Assembly (NCBI RefSeq): GCF_030433675.1
Contig: NZ_JAROCB010000001.1
Span: 741,333 to 805,332, forward strand
Reading direction: 5' to 3'
Length of the DNA: 64,000 nt
Source: Leifsonia virtsii
GTDB taxonomy: Bacteria > Actinomycetota > Actinomycetes > Actinomycetales > Microbacteriaceae
Shown here one piece after another: positions 55,232 to 63,084 of this stretch. The notes under the pieces were generated by a model, which saw nothing but the letters and a program-made list of their open reading frames with translations, was not told the origin of the DNA and did not search any database. The position numbers were made by a program, and so were the translations under genes. Every line of letters starts with the position of its first letter. Within the stretch, counting starts at the first letter, position 1.

Positions 55232-56158
55232 CTACTTGATCGGGTGGTCCTGAAGCCACTTCTTGGCGACCGCGTCGGGCTGGGTCTTGCTCGAGCCCTG
55301 GTTCTCGCCGTTCATGTCGATGAGGTCCGACGTGGTGAGCTCCTTAGAGACCTTGTTCAGGACCTCCTTCACCTTGTCCGACGCCTTCTTCGAGTTGATC
55401 AGCGGCACGATGTTCTGCGCCGCGATCAGGTTCTTCGGGTCCTTGAGGGTCACGAAGCCGTTGTCCTTGATGGCCGGGGTCGTCGTGTAGATGTCGGCCA
55501 GCTGCACGTCGCCGTTCTTCAGCGCCGCGACGGTCAGCGGACCGCCCGAGTCGCTGATCGGCTTCAGCGTCGCGGTGACGCCGTAAGCTGACTTGAGGCC
55601 CGGGATGCCGTACGGCCGGGTCTCGAACTCCGGGTTGGCGCCGACGGTGAGCGGCACGGTGACCTTCTTCAGGTCGTCCAGGCTGGTCACGCCGTACTTG
55701 TCGGAGAACTCCTTGGTGACGTTGTACGAGTCGGCGTCCTGCGCCTCCGACTGGTCGAGCACCTCGTAGCCCTTCGGCAGCGCCTTGCCGAGCGCGCTGT
55801 AGACGTCGTCGCTCGAGGTCGCGGTGCTGTTCTTGTCGTAGAACTGGAGCAGGTTGCCGCTGTACTCGGGGATGAGGTCGATCGAGCCGTCCTGCAGCGC
55901 CTTCAGGTAGACGTCGCGCTGACCGATGCTCGGCTTGTACGAGACCTTGACGCCGTTGGCCGCGAGGGCCTGGCCGTAGATCTGCATGAGGATCTCGGAC
56001 TCGCCGAACGCGGCCGAGCCGACCGTCACGGTGTCGCCGGACGAGGAGCTGGAACCGGTGTTGAACGCGCCGCCGCCGGACGAGCAGGCGCTCAGGGCGA
56101 GCAGGGCCCCGGCGGCGAGCACGCCTGCTGCGAGGCGGCTCTTCTTCGATGCGAACAT
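55232..56158 (-). CDS. osmoprotectant/betaine ABC transporter substrate-binding lipoprotein
   Basis: A 308-residue lipoprotein, last gene of the Opu-type operon. The signal peptide and lipobox LSAC put Cys25 at the lipidation site, followed by a Gly/Ser linker and the OpuC-like fold: VTVGSAAFGESEILMQIYGQALAANGVKV, QDGSIDLIPEYSGNLLQFY, and the C-terminal NIVPLINSKKASDKVKEVLNKVSKELTTSDLIDMN. Likely ligands are glycine betaine, carnitine, choline or other quaternary amines; which one cannot be told. The ATG at 56158 gives a proper signal peptide. Confidence 0.92.
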   Translation of the reverse strand: MFASKKSRLAAGVLAAGALLALSACSSGGGAFNTGSSSSSGDTVTVGSAAFGESEILMQIYGQALAANGVKVSYKPSIGQRDVYLKALQDGSIDLIPEYSGNLLQFYDKNSTATSSDDVYSALGKALPKGYEVLDQSEAQDADSYNVTKEFSDKYGVTSLDDLKKVTVPLTVGANPEFETRPYGIPGLKSAYGVTATLKPISDSGGPLTVAALKNGDVQLADIYTTTPAIKDNGFVTLKDPKNLIAAQNIVPLINSKKASDKVKEVLNKVSKELTTSDLIDMNGENQGSSKTQPDAVAKKWLQDHPIK

Positions 56159-56210
56159 GATCTCTCTTCTCTCGGTGTGTTTCGTGTTCTCTGTGTGCGG
56201 GTAAGTAACG

Positions 56211-56951
56211 TCAGGAGGTCGTGGCGCCCTCGGGCGCGGTCGTGCGGGTGCGGCCACGGCCGCCCTCCGCGGTGTCGCGGACGCGGCCGGCGACGACGCC
56301 GCGCGGGACGACGAGCCGCTGGACGATCGCGAACAGGCCGTCGGAGACGAGCGCGAGCGCGATGACGATGATGGAGCCGCCGAGCATCTCGGGGTAGTTC
56401 TGCACGGCGATGCCGTCGATGAGGAACCGGCCGAGGCCGCCGACGGGCAGGATGGCCGCGACGGTCCAGGTCGCGATGACCTGCAGCGCGCCGGAGCGGA
56501 TGCCGCCGATGACGAGCGGAAGGGCCAGCGGCAGCTCCACCTTGGCGAAGACCTGCCAACCGGTCATGCCGATCGACCTGGCCGCGTCGATCGGCGCGCG
56601 GTCGACCGATTCGAGGCCCGAGTAGGCGCCCGCCAGGATCGGCGGGATGGCCAGGATGGTCAGCGCGATGAGCGGGGGAACGATCGAGATGTTGGCGGTG
56701 ATCAGGGCCAGGTACACCACGAGCCCGAGGGTCGGCAGGGCGCGGAGCGCGCCGGAGACCCCGACCGCGACGCCGCGGAACTTCCCGGTGTGCCCGATGG
56801 CAAACCCGATGGGCAGCGCGATCGCGGCGGCGAGCACCAGCGTGAGCAGCGAGTACAGGATGTGCTCGAGCGTCCGCGCCGGGATGCCGCCGGCGCCGAC
56901 CCAGTTGGCCGGGTCGAAGATCCACCCGAAGGCGGCGAGGATGTCGGTCAT
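56211..56951 (-). CDS. osmoprotectant ABC transporter permease
   Basis: A 246-residue permease with about six helices. The binding-protein-dependent loop is GLESVDRAPIDAARSIGMTGWQVFAKVELPLALPLVIGGIRSG, and GGLGRFLIDGIAVQNYPEM is typical of OpuCB/OpuCD-like subunits. A 30-residue Arg/Thr-rich cytoplasmic tail follows. The ATG at 56951 overlaps the preceding permease stop (ATGA). This is one of two permeases in the operon. Confidence 0.93.
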   Translation of the reverse strand: MTDILAAFGWIFDPANWVGAGGIPARTLEHILYSLLTLVLAAAIALPIGFAIGHTGKFRGVAVGVSGALRALPTLGLVVYLALITANISIVPPLIALTILAIPPILAGAYSGLESVDRAPIDAARSIGMTGWQVFAKVELPLALPLVIGGIRSGALQVIATWTVAAILPVGGLGRFLIDGIAVQNYPEMLGGSIIVIALALVSDGLFAIVQRLVVPRGVVAGRVRDTAEGGRGRTRTTAPEGATTS

Positions 56952-57637
56952 GCTCCGGTCACCGCCTTCATCGCGGCGCTGCGGCCCTGCTTGCGGGTGC
57001 GCCGGTCGGCGCGTGTCCACGGCAGGAGCAGTCGGCCGATGTCGACCAGGATCAGGTCGAACACCAGCGCCAGGATCATGATCAGGACGATGCCGGTGAC
57101 GGCCTCCTCCGGGTAGTACCGGTTGAGGCTGTCCGTGAACAGGAAGCCGAGGTTCGGGACGCCGAGGAGGGCCGCGACGCTGACCAGGCTCACCGTGCTC
57201 ACGGAGACCACACGGAGTCCGGCGAGCAGCACAGGACCGGCGAGCGGGAGCTCCACCGTCCAGAACCGCCGCCAGCCGGAGAAGCCGACCGCTGTCGCGG
57301 ACTGCAGCACGTCACCGGGAACGGCGGCCAGGGCGTCCGCCGAGGTGCGCGCCATGAGCGCCAGCGCGTAGACGCTGAGGGCGATGACCACGTTGACGGG
57401 CGACAGGATCTGCGTGCCGATGAGCGCGGGCATGGCGAAGAAGAACGGCAGCGACGGGATGGCGTACAGGATGCCGCACACCGTGAGCAGCACGCCGCGG
57501 CTCCAGCGGTAGCGGTTCGCCACCCACCCGATGGGCACGGCGACGACGAACCCGATGACGATCGGCAGTGCCGCCAGCCACACGTGGGAGACCGTGAGAT
57601 TCCAGACCTGGCCGAGGTTCGACCACAAGAAGCTCAC
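56948..57637 (-). CDS. osmoprotectant ABC transporter permease
   Basis: A 229-residue permease similar to the next gene: SFLWSNLGQVWNLTVSHVWLAALPIVIGFVVAVPIGW, then LLTVCGILYAIPSLPFFFAMPALIG, DVLQSATAVGFSGWRRFWTVELPLAGPVLLAGLRVVSV. It overlaps the ATPase gene by 4 nt and the following permease by 4 nt, which points to one polycistronic message. Confidence 0.93.
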   Translation of the reverse strand: MSFLWSNLGQVWNLTVSHVWLAALPIVIGFVVAVPIGWVANRYRWSRGVLLTVCGILYAIPSLPFFFAMPALIGTQILSPVNVVIALSVYALALMARTSADALAAVPGDVLQSATAVGFSGWRRFWTVELPLAGPVLLAGLRVVSVSTVSLVSVAALLGVPNLGFLFTDSLNRYYPEEAVTGIVLIMILALVFDLILVDIGRLLLPWTRADRRTRKQGRSAAMKAVTGA

Positions 57638-58533
57638 GACGCGTCCTCACCCTGCGCCGGAGCACCCGCGACCGGAACGGTCGCGGCCTTTGCCTCGGAG
57701 GGGACGGCGCCGCCGGTCGGCGCGCCGGACAGGACGCCGGCCGGACGTCCGTCGTCGTCGACGAGCACGGAGCCCGTCGGCGTCTGCTCGACGTGGAGGA
57801 CCCGACGGCCGCGCTCCGCGCCGATGAACGACGCGACGAAGTCGTCGGCCGGGTCGGCGAGGATCTCGGACGGCGTGCCCTTCTGCGCGACGATCCCGCC
57901 CTTGCGGAAGATCACCACCTGGTCGCCGAGCTTGAACGCCTCGTCGATGTCGTGCGTCACGAAGACGACCGTCTTGCCGAGGTCGCGCTGCAGCCGGAGC
58001 AACTCGTTCTGCAGGTCGTCGCGCACGATCGGATCGACCGCACCGAACGGCTCGTCCATGAGCAGGATGTTCGGGTCGACCGCGAGACCGCGAGCCACGC
58101 CGACGCGCTGCTGCTGACCGCCGGACAGCTGGCTCGGATAGCGGTCGGCGAGCGAACGCTCGAGGCCCACCGTGTCCATCAGCTCGAGCGCGCGCTGGCG
58201 CGCCTCCTTCTTCTTCACGCCCTTGAGCAGTGGCACCGTCGCGATGTTGTCGACGACCTTGCGGTGCGGGAGGAGGCCGGAGTTCTGCATCACGTAGCCG
58301 ATGGAGCGCCGGAGGGCGACGGGCTGGAGGGAGAGCACGTCCTCTCCGTCGATCTCGATCGCGCCGGAGGTCGGGTCGACCATCCGGTTGATCATCCGGA
58401 GGATGGTCGTCTTGCCACTGCCCGACGAGCCCACCAGCACGGTGATCTTGCGCGACGGGATGACGAGCGAGAAGTCGTCGACCGCCAGCGTCCCGTCGGG
58501 GAAGCGCTTCGTCACGTCGCGGAACTCGATCAC
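57634..58533 (-). CDS. osmoprotectant ABC transporter ATPase (OpuCA-like)
   Basis: A 299-residue ATPase: Walker A GSSGSGKTTILRMINR, QNSGLLPHRKVVDNIATV (Q-loop), signature QLSGGQQQRVGVARGLAV, LLMDEPFGAVDPIVRDDLQ and THDIDEAFKLGDQV. The first gene of the operon. OpuCA-type proteins carry tandem CBS domains after residue 240; here the remaining ~60 residues show only one short VLVDDDGRPAGVLSG-like segment, so the osmosensing module is truncated or lost. The GTG at 58533 follows GGAGGG. Confidence 0.93.
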   Translation of the reverse strand: MIEFRDVTKRFPDGTLAVDDFSLVIPSRKITVLVGSSGSGKTTILRMINRMVDPTSGAIEIDGEDVLSLQPVALRRSIGYVMQNSGLLPHRKVVDNIATVPLLKGVKKKEARQRALELMDTVGLERSLADRYPSQLSGGQQQRVGVARGLAVDPNILLMDEPFGAVDPIVRDDLQNELLRLQRDLGKTVVFVTHDIDEAFKLGDQVVIFRKGGIVAQKGTPSEILADPADDFVASFIGAERGRRVLHVEQTPTGSVLVDDDGRPAGVLSGAPTGGAVPSEAKAATVPVAGAPAQGEDAS

Positions 58534-58853
58534 GAAAGCCCTCCACGGAAAGGTGCTGCATCGTGGAGTGCTGCGCGCTCGAAGTCGCTCGGGTGTGCAC
58601 GGACTGAGTCGGCCATCGTCTTCAGCCAAACAGGGTCGAGCCGTTTGCGCAACGGAATGCGTCGAATTGTGGCGTTCAGGGTCGGTCGCATACCGGCCCC
58701 CCTTCGGTCTCGTGGCGTTCGGTGGCGGCCCCGGTCTCCCGATCGTCTGAGCTGCCTACGCCCTCTGTTCGGAGCGCTCGCCCGTGTGGATGCCAACCTG
58801 CCACCGACCACCGACATTCCCGTTTCGCGCGGATGGTTCGGGGCGCCGACGGG
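58534..58853. other. 320-bp gap upstream of the osmoprotectant operon
   Basis: No convincing gene. It should carry the Opu promoter. An inverted repeat CCGTT-N5-AACGG lies at 58641-58655. A minus-strand frame through the region has no ribosome site and no recognisable content. The TetR regulator ends at its right side and reads in the same direction. Confidence 0.6.
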
Positions 58854-59510
58854 TCAGGCGCTGTCGCCGAACCGCCGCTCGAGGTACTCGCGGGCCACCG
58901 TGCGCGCCTCCCCGATGAAGCGCTCGTCGCCCTCCGGGTCCTCGACGAAGGCGCGGTTGATCAGGGAGTCCATGATCTCGACGACGACCTCGAGCCGGAA
59001 GGACAGCTCCTCGCCCGAGGGCAGGCCGTACTCGTCGGACAGGATGTCGGCGAACTGCTGGGCGAAGCTGACGGGACGGACGACCTCGTCCTCCGGGACC
59101 CCGGCGCGCTCGACGTCGGTGAAGCGGATGATGCGGAAGCCCGGCTCGGTGCGGAACATGCCGACGAAGGCGTCGATGGCGCACTCGACCGCGTTCCACC
59201 AGTGCGCCGGCGACTGGGCGTCGATGGCCTCCACCACCGAGCGGCGGTAGCGCAGCAGCGCGCGGTCGCGCAGGGCCTGGAGCAGCACGATGCGGTCGGG
59301 GAAGTAGCGGTAGACGGTTCCGATGGACGCACCGGCGCGCTCGGCGACCATTGCGGTAGTGAGGCGGTCGAATCCGATCTCGTCGACGACGGCGGCGGCA
59401 GCGTCGAGCAGGGCGTCGATCCGGGCGGCGCTGCGCTCCTGGATGGGTTCCGTGCGGACGAGCGGAGCTCCGACGGTGCTCTGTCCGGCGACCAGATCAT
59501 TGATGGGCAC
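58854..59510 (-). CDS. TetR family transcriptional regulator
   Basis: A 218-residue regulator. The DNA-binding helices are DALLDAAAAVVDEIGFDRLTTAMVAERAGASIGTVYRYFPDRIVLLQALRDRALL, near residues 30-80; the C-terminal ligand domain begins SVVEAIDAQSPAHWW and is not of a type I recognise. GAAGGAG before the ATG supports the start. It precedes the Opu operon by 320 bp on the same strand and diverges from the App1 gene, so either may be a target. Confidence 0.92.
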   Translation of the reverse strand: MPINDLVAGQSTVGAPLVRTEPIQERSAARIDALLDAAAAVVDEIGFDRLTTAMVAERAGASIGTVYRYFPDRIVLLQALRDRALLRYRRSVVEAIDAQSPAHWWNAVECAIDAFVGMFRTEPGFRIIRFTDVERAGVPEDEVVRPVSFAQQFADILSDEYGLPSGEELSFRLEVVVEIMDSLINRAFVEDPEGDERFIGEARTVAREYLERRFGDSA

Positions 59511-59709
59511 GAGGGCGACTCCTTCTCTAGTCGTACAAGTGGTGGTGCGGGTCCCCAGCCCTGCGACGCCGTGCGTCGCGCTTCCCGTGAATCATATTCG
59601 TGGAAACCTCACTTCCGCTGGGCATTACCCTGCGACGCGCCGCAGAAAAGTCCCCCAGATCTGGGGGATGCATTCGTGACCGCCTCCACTCCATGAGAAA
59701 ATACATCAG

Positions 59710-60810
59710 ATGCCCTCCCCCGAATCGCGCCACGAGCCCGTCTCCGGCGACTCCCCCTCACGCCGCGGCGCAGCGGTCGAGCCGATCATGCATCGGGCCG
59801 CGCGCATCGAGGACGCCTTCCACGAGTTCCGAGCCAGGCGGGCCCGCAAGCGGGGCTTCCTTGCGACGGTGGTGCCCTACACCGGCTACGGCGCGCCCAG
59901 CTGGGTGCGCATCCTCGGCCGGGTCGTTCTGGCCAAGGACCCGCGCCCCGGGTCCCGCGCCGAGCGGCTGCACCGCAAGCGCGAGGAGTCCATCCGCGGC
60001 TGGCGCTCGTTCGTCAGCGTCCCGCTCGCCCAGACCACCGTGACCGTGGAGATCGAGGGCGACCGCCACGAGGTCGTCACCGACCGCGGCGGGGTCATCG
60101 ACACGGTCATCCCGGTGCAGCTCACCCCCGGCTGGCACACCGTGCGGCTCTCGACCGCGGAGTCGACGCGCGTCTTCGAGGCGCCCGTCTTCGTGGTCGA
60201 CCCCAAGGCGACCTTCGGCGTGATCTCGGATGTGGACGACACCGTCATGGTGACCGCCCTGCCGCGCCCGCTGCTGGCCGCCTGGAACACCTTCGTGCTC
60301 GACGAGCACGCCCGCGTGCCCACGCCCGGCATGGCCGTGCTGCTCGAGCGGCTCGCCTCCACGCATCCCGGAACGCCGGTGATCTATCTCTCGACCGGTG
60401 CGTGGAACGTCGCGCCGACGTTGAGCCGGTTCCTCTCGCGCAACCTCTTCCCCGCCGGCCCGCTGCTCCTGACGGACTGGGGGCCCACGCACGACCGCTG
60501 GTTCCGCAGCGGACGGGAGCACAAGCGCACCAGCCTCGAGCGGCTGGCCCAGGAGTTCCCCGGGCTGAAATGGCTGCTGATCGGCGACGACGGGCAGCAC
60601 GACGAAGACCTGTACGGCGAATTCACGGTCGCGCACCCGGAGAACGTCTCGGCCGTGGCCATCCGCCAGCTCTCCAGCGGCGAGGCGGTGCTCGCCGGCG
60701 GCCGCTCGAAGGCGCAGAAGCACAGCGAGCTGTCGGGGGCGCCGTGGGTCTACGCACCCGACGGGGCCGGGCTGAGCGAGCAGCTCGGAGAGCTGGGTCT
60801 GCTCCCCTAG
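59710..60810 (+). CDS. App1 family (DUF2183) phosphatase
   Basis: A 366-residue protein with a beta-rich N-terminal half (FVSVPLAQTTVTVEIEGDRHEVVTDRGG) and an App1/HAD-like catalytic domain. The DxDxT motif is SDVDDTVMVT near residue 178; IYLSTGAWNVAPTLSRFL is the second motif and WLLIGDDGQHDEDLYGEF holds the acidic site. Yeast App1 is a Mg-dependent phosphatidate phosphatase; the bacterial substrate is not known. The first ~55 residues are a hydrophilic, basic start. Confidence 0.88.
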   Translation: MPSPESRHEPVSGDSPSRRGAAVEPIMHRAARIEDAFHEFRARRARKRGFLATVVPYTGYGAPSWVRILGRVVLAKDPRPGSRAERLHRKREESIRGWRSFVSVPLAQTTVTVEIEGDRHEVVTDRGGVIDTVIPVQLTPGWHTVRLSTAESTRVFEAPVFVVDPKATFGVISDVDDTVMVTALPRPLLAAWNTFVLDEHARVPTPGMAVLLERLASTHPGTPVIYLSTGAWNVAPTLSRFLSRNLFPAGPLLLTDWGPTHDRWFRSGREHKRTSLERLAQEFPGLKWLLIGDDGQHDEDLYGEFTVAHPENVSAVAIRQLSSGEAVLAGGRSKAQKHSELSGAPWVYAPDGAGLSEQLGELGLLP

Positions 60811-60834
60811 CGACAGCACCGCGCAGCGGTGTCG
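60811..60834 (+). terminator. short hairpin after the App1 gene
   Basis: CACCGC (60817-60822) pairs with GCGGTG (60826-60831) across a 3-nt loop, directly after the stop codon. Short and without a T-run; it may be only a weak terminator. Confidence 0.3.
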
Positions 60835-60857
60835 GTGGGACCTGCCAGGATGGCCCC

Positions 60858-61949
60858 ATGCGAGCCAGCCGCGACGACCTGCTCCGGATGCGCCGACTCG
60901 CGCAGGCGATCGACGGCCCGCGCGAGCCGGACCCTGCCGCCGTGGCGCGCCGGATGCTCGCCGTGCAGGGCCAGGACTTCGCGGCGGGCTGCTGGGCGCT
61001 GGCCCTGCGCTCCGAGGGCGCGCGGCAGTCCGACGTGCTGGCCGCGCTCGATACTGGCACGGTCATCCGCTCGTGGCCGATGCGCGGCACGCTGCACTTC
61101 GTCCCGCCGGAGGACCTGCGCTGGATGCTCTCGGTCACCACGGACCGGCTCCTCGCGGGCCTCGGGCGCCGTCAGGAGCAGCTGGGGCTGACCGCGGCCG
61201 ACTTCGCCCACGCCGCCGACGTGGTGACGGGGGTGTTGTCCGGCGGTCGCAGCATCGGCCGCGCCAATCTGATGGAGGTCTGGGAGCGGGCGGGCATCGC
61301 GACGACCGGCCAGCGCGGATACCACCTGATCTACTACCTGGCCCAGACGGGACTGCTCTGCTGGGGCCCGGTCGTGTTCGCGGGGAACGGCAACCCGTCG
61401 CAGGCGCTGGTGCTGCTCGACGAATGGGCTCCTGCGCCGCCTCCGCTGGATCCCGACGAGGCGATCTCCCGGTACCTCTTTCGCTACCTGGCAGGCCACG
61501 GCCCCGCCACCGTGCGCGACTTCGTCTGGTGGATCAAGGGGACCGTCGGCGGCGCGAAGACGGCCCGCGCTGTCCTCGGCGATGCACTCACCATGCTGGA
61601 GGTCGACGGCGTCGAGTATCTCGTGACCGCCGAGCTCGCCGACCGTGCGGCGGCCACACCGGCGACGCGAGCGGAGAGGGAGGCGGTGCAGCTGCTGCCC
61701 GCCTTCGACGAGTACCTGCTCGGCTACCAGGACCGCTCCCCCATCCTCGACGAGGGTCACTTCGAGCTCATCGTGCCCGGCGGCAACGGCGTCTTCCAGC
61801 CGATCATCGTCGCCGGCGGCCGCGTCGTCGGCACCTGGCGCCGCGACAACGGCCGCGCGGTGCCGCAACCGTTCGGCGAGCTCAGTGCGGCGCGGCGCAC
61901 GCGGCTCGATCGCGCAGCGACGGCGTACGCCCGGTACGCGGCGGGCTGA
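60858..61949 (+). CDS. winged-helix (HTH_42) protein, AlkZ-like DNA glycosylase candidate
   Basis: A 363-residue protein of the winged-helix superfamily. The AVARRMLAVQGQDFAAGCWALALR segment has the QxQ arrangement (Gln-Gly-Gln) described as catalytic in AlkZ-type DNA glycosylases that remove bulky lesions or unhook interstrand crosslinks, and the STRGTLHF-like SWPMRGTLHFVPPEDLRWM and LLPAFDEYLLGYQDRS blocks are shared by that group. Tandem winged helices fill the rest. Many relatives remain uncharacterised, so activity is inferred. ATG 60858 is preceded by a CAGGAT sequence, six bases away. Confidence 0.8.
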   Translation: MRASRDDLLRMRRLAQAIDGPREPDPAAVARRMLAVQGQDFAAGCWALALRSEGARQSDVLAALDTGTVIRSWPMRGTLHFVPPEDLRWMLSVTTDRLLAGLGRRQEQLGLTAADFAHAADVVTGVLSGGRSIGRANLMEVWERAGIATTGQRGYHLIYYLAQTGLLCWGPVVFAGNGNPSQALVLLDEWAPAPPPLDPDEAISRYLFRYLAGHGPATVRDFVWWIKGTVGGAKTARAVLGDALTMLEVDGVEYLVTAELADRAAATPATRAEREAVQLLPAFDEYLLGYQDRSPILDEGHFELIVPGGNGVFQPIIVAGGRVVGTWRRDNGRAVPQPFGELSAARRTRLDRAATAYARYAAG

Positions 61950-61959
61950 CCGCGCCGGG

Positions 61960-61965
61960 TAGCGT
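61960..61965 (+). promoter_or_regulatory. -10 box of a leaderless FUSC promoter
   Basis: TAGCGT, six bases (TGAGGG) before GTG 61972; third example of the TAGCGTTGAGG block. Confidence 0.5.
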
Positions 61966-61971
61966 TGAGGG

Positions 61972-63066
61972 GTGGCACGCAACAGCTCGACCGCACGCCG
62001 GCTCCCCGCCGCGATCGCCCTCCCGAAGACCATCCGGGCGAGCTCGCGCGCGCCGTTCCTGCAGGTCGTGAAGACCGCCGTCGCGATGATCCTCGCGTGG
62101 GCCGCCGCGAGCCTGTTCGTGCACGGCGAGCTGCCCGTGTTCGCGACCATCGCGGCGCTGCTGGTGGTGCAGCCGAGCGTGAACCAGTCCGTCGGGCGCG
62201 CCATCGAACGTTCGATCGGCGTCATCGTCGGCGTGGTGGTCGCCTACCTGATCGGCCTGGCGTTCGGGACGAACAGCTGGATCGTGCTGCTCGCGGTCGT
62301 CGTCTCCGTGCTGCTCGCGTGGGCGCTGAAGCTGACGCCCGGCACCGCGAATCAGGTGCCCATCACGGCGATGCTGGTGCTCGCGATCGGCGCATCCGAC
62401 CCGCAGTACGCGCTCGCCCGCATCGTGGAGACGGTGCTCGGCGCGGCGATCGGCGTCGTCGTGAACGTGGCGATCGTGCCGCCGGTGCTGACGGCGCCCG
62501 CCCGGCAGGCGGTGGTGGCGCTCGGGGCCGAGCTCGCGTCCACCCTCGACCGCCTGGGGTCGGCGCTGACGACCGAGCACACCCGGGCCGAGCTGGACGC
62601 GCTCCTCATCGAGGCGCGCCTGCTGCGGCCGATGGAGGCCAAGGCGCAGAGCGCGCTGACGGCGGCCGACGAGAGCCTGTCGCTGAACCCGCGGCAGCGC
62701 AAGCACCGCGTGTACCTGGAGCACGACCAGCAGTTGTTCGAACGGTTGCGGCCGCTGATCAACCGCACGATCGGGATGACCCGCGCGTACCACGACCACT
62801 ACGACGACAGCCTCGCGGCCGAGCCGACCATCCACGCGATCGCCGACGAGCTGCACCGCGCCGCCCACGACCTGCGACTGCTGGCGCGTGACCCGGACGA
62901 GCCCGTCGTCGAGCCCGGCACCGAGACGGCGGGAGTACCGGTGCTGACGGCGCCGCTGACCGTCGCCACCCCGGACCCGCGCCACTGGGTGCTGATCGGC
63001 TCCCTCGTGGAGGATCTCCGTCGCGTCCACGTCGAGATCGCCGGCGACGACGCTTCGACGGCCTGA
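61972..63066 (+). CDS. FUSC-like aromatic-acid exporter family protein
   Basis: A 364-residue membrane protein. Six N-terminal helices (about 30-190: TAVAMILAWAAASLFV, ELPVFATIAALLVVQPSVNQSVGRAIERSIGVIVGVVVAYLIG) carry the Phe/Asn-rich FUSC pattern; the C-terminal half is a long helical soluble domain (LDALLIEARLLRPMEAKAQSAL..., LFERLRPLINRTIGMTRAYHDHYDDSLA). Related proteins export aromatic acids or confer fusaric-acid resistance. Substrate unknown. It is convergent with proS, with 18 bp between stops. Confidence 0.85.
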   Translation: MARNSSTARRLPAAIALPKTIRASSRAPFLQVVKTAVAMILAWAAASLFVHGELPVFATIAALLVVQPSVNQSVGRAIERSIGVIVGVVVAYLIGLAFGTNSWIVLLAVVVSVLLAWALKLTPGTANQVPITAMLVLAIGASDPQYALARIVETVLGAAIGVVVNVAIVPPVLTAPARQAVVALGAELASTLDRLGSALTTEHTRAELDALLIEARLLRPMEAKAQSALTAADESLSLNPRQRKHRVYLEHDQQLFERLRPLINRTIGMTRAYHDHYDDSLAAEPTIHAIADELHRAAHDLRLLARDPDEPVVEPGTETAGVPVLTAPLTVATPDPRHWVLIGSLVEDLRRVHVEIAGDDASTA

Positions 63067-63084
63067 CCGGACCCTCGACGCGCG

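Noticed and set aside
58530-58817. Minus-strand frame of about 95 codons before the osmoprotectant operon
   Set aside because: No ribosome site, no conserved motif, Arg-rich composition typical of random frames, and it would overlap the operon start.
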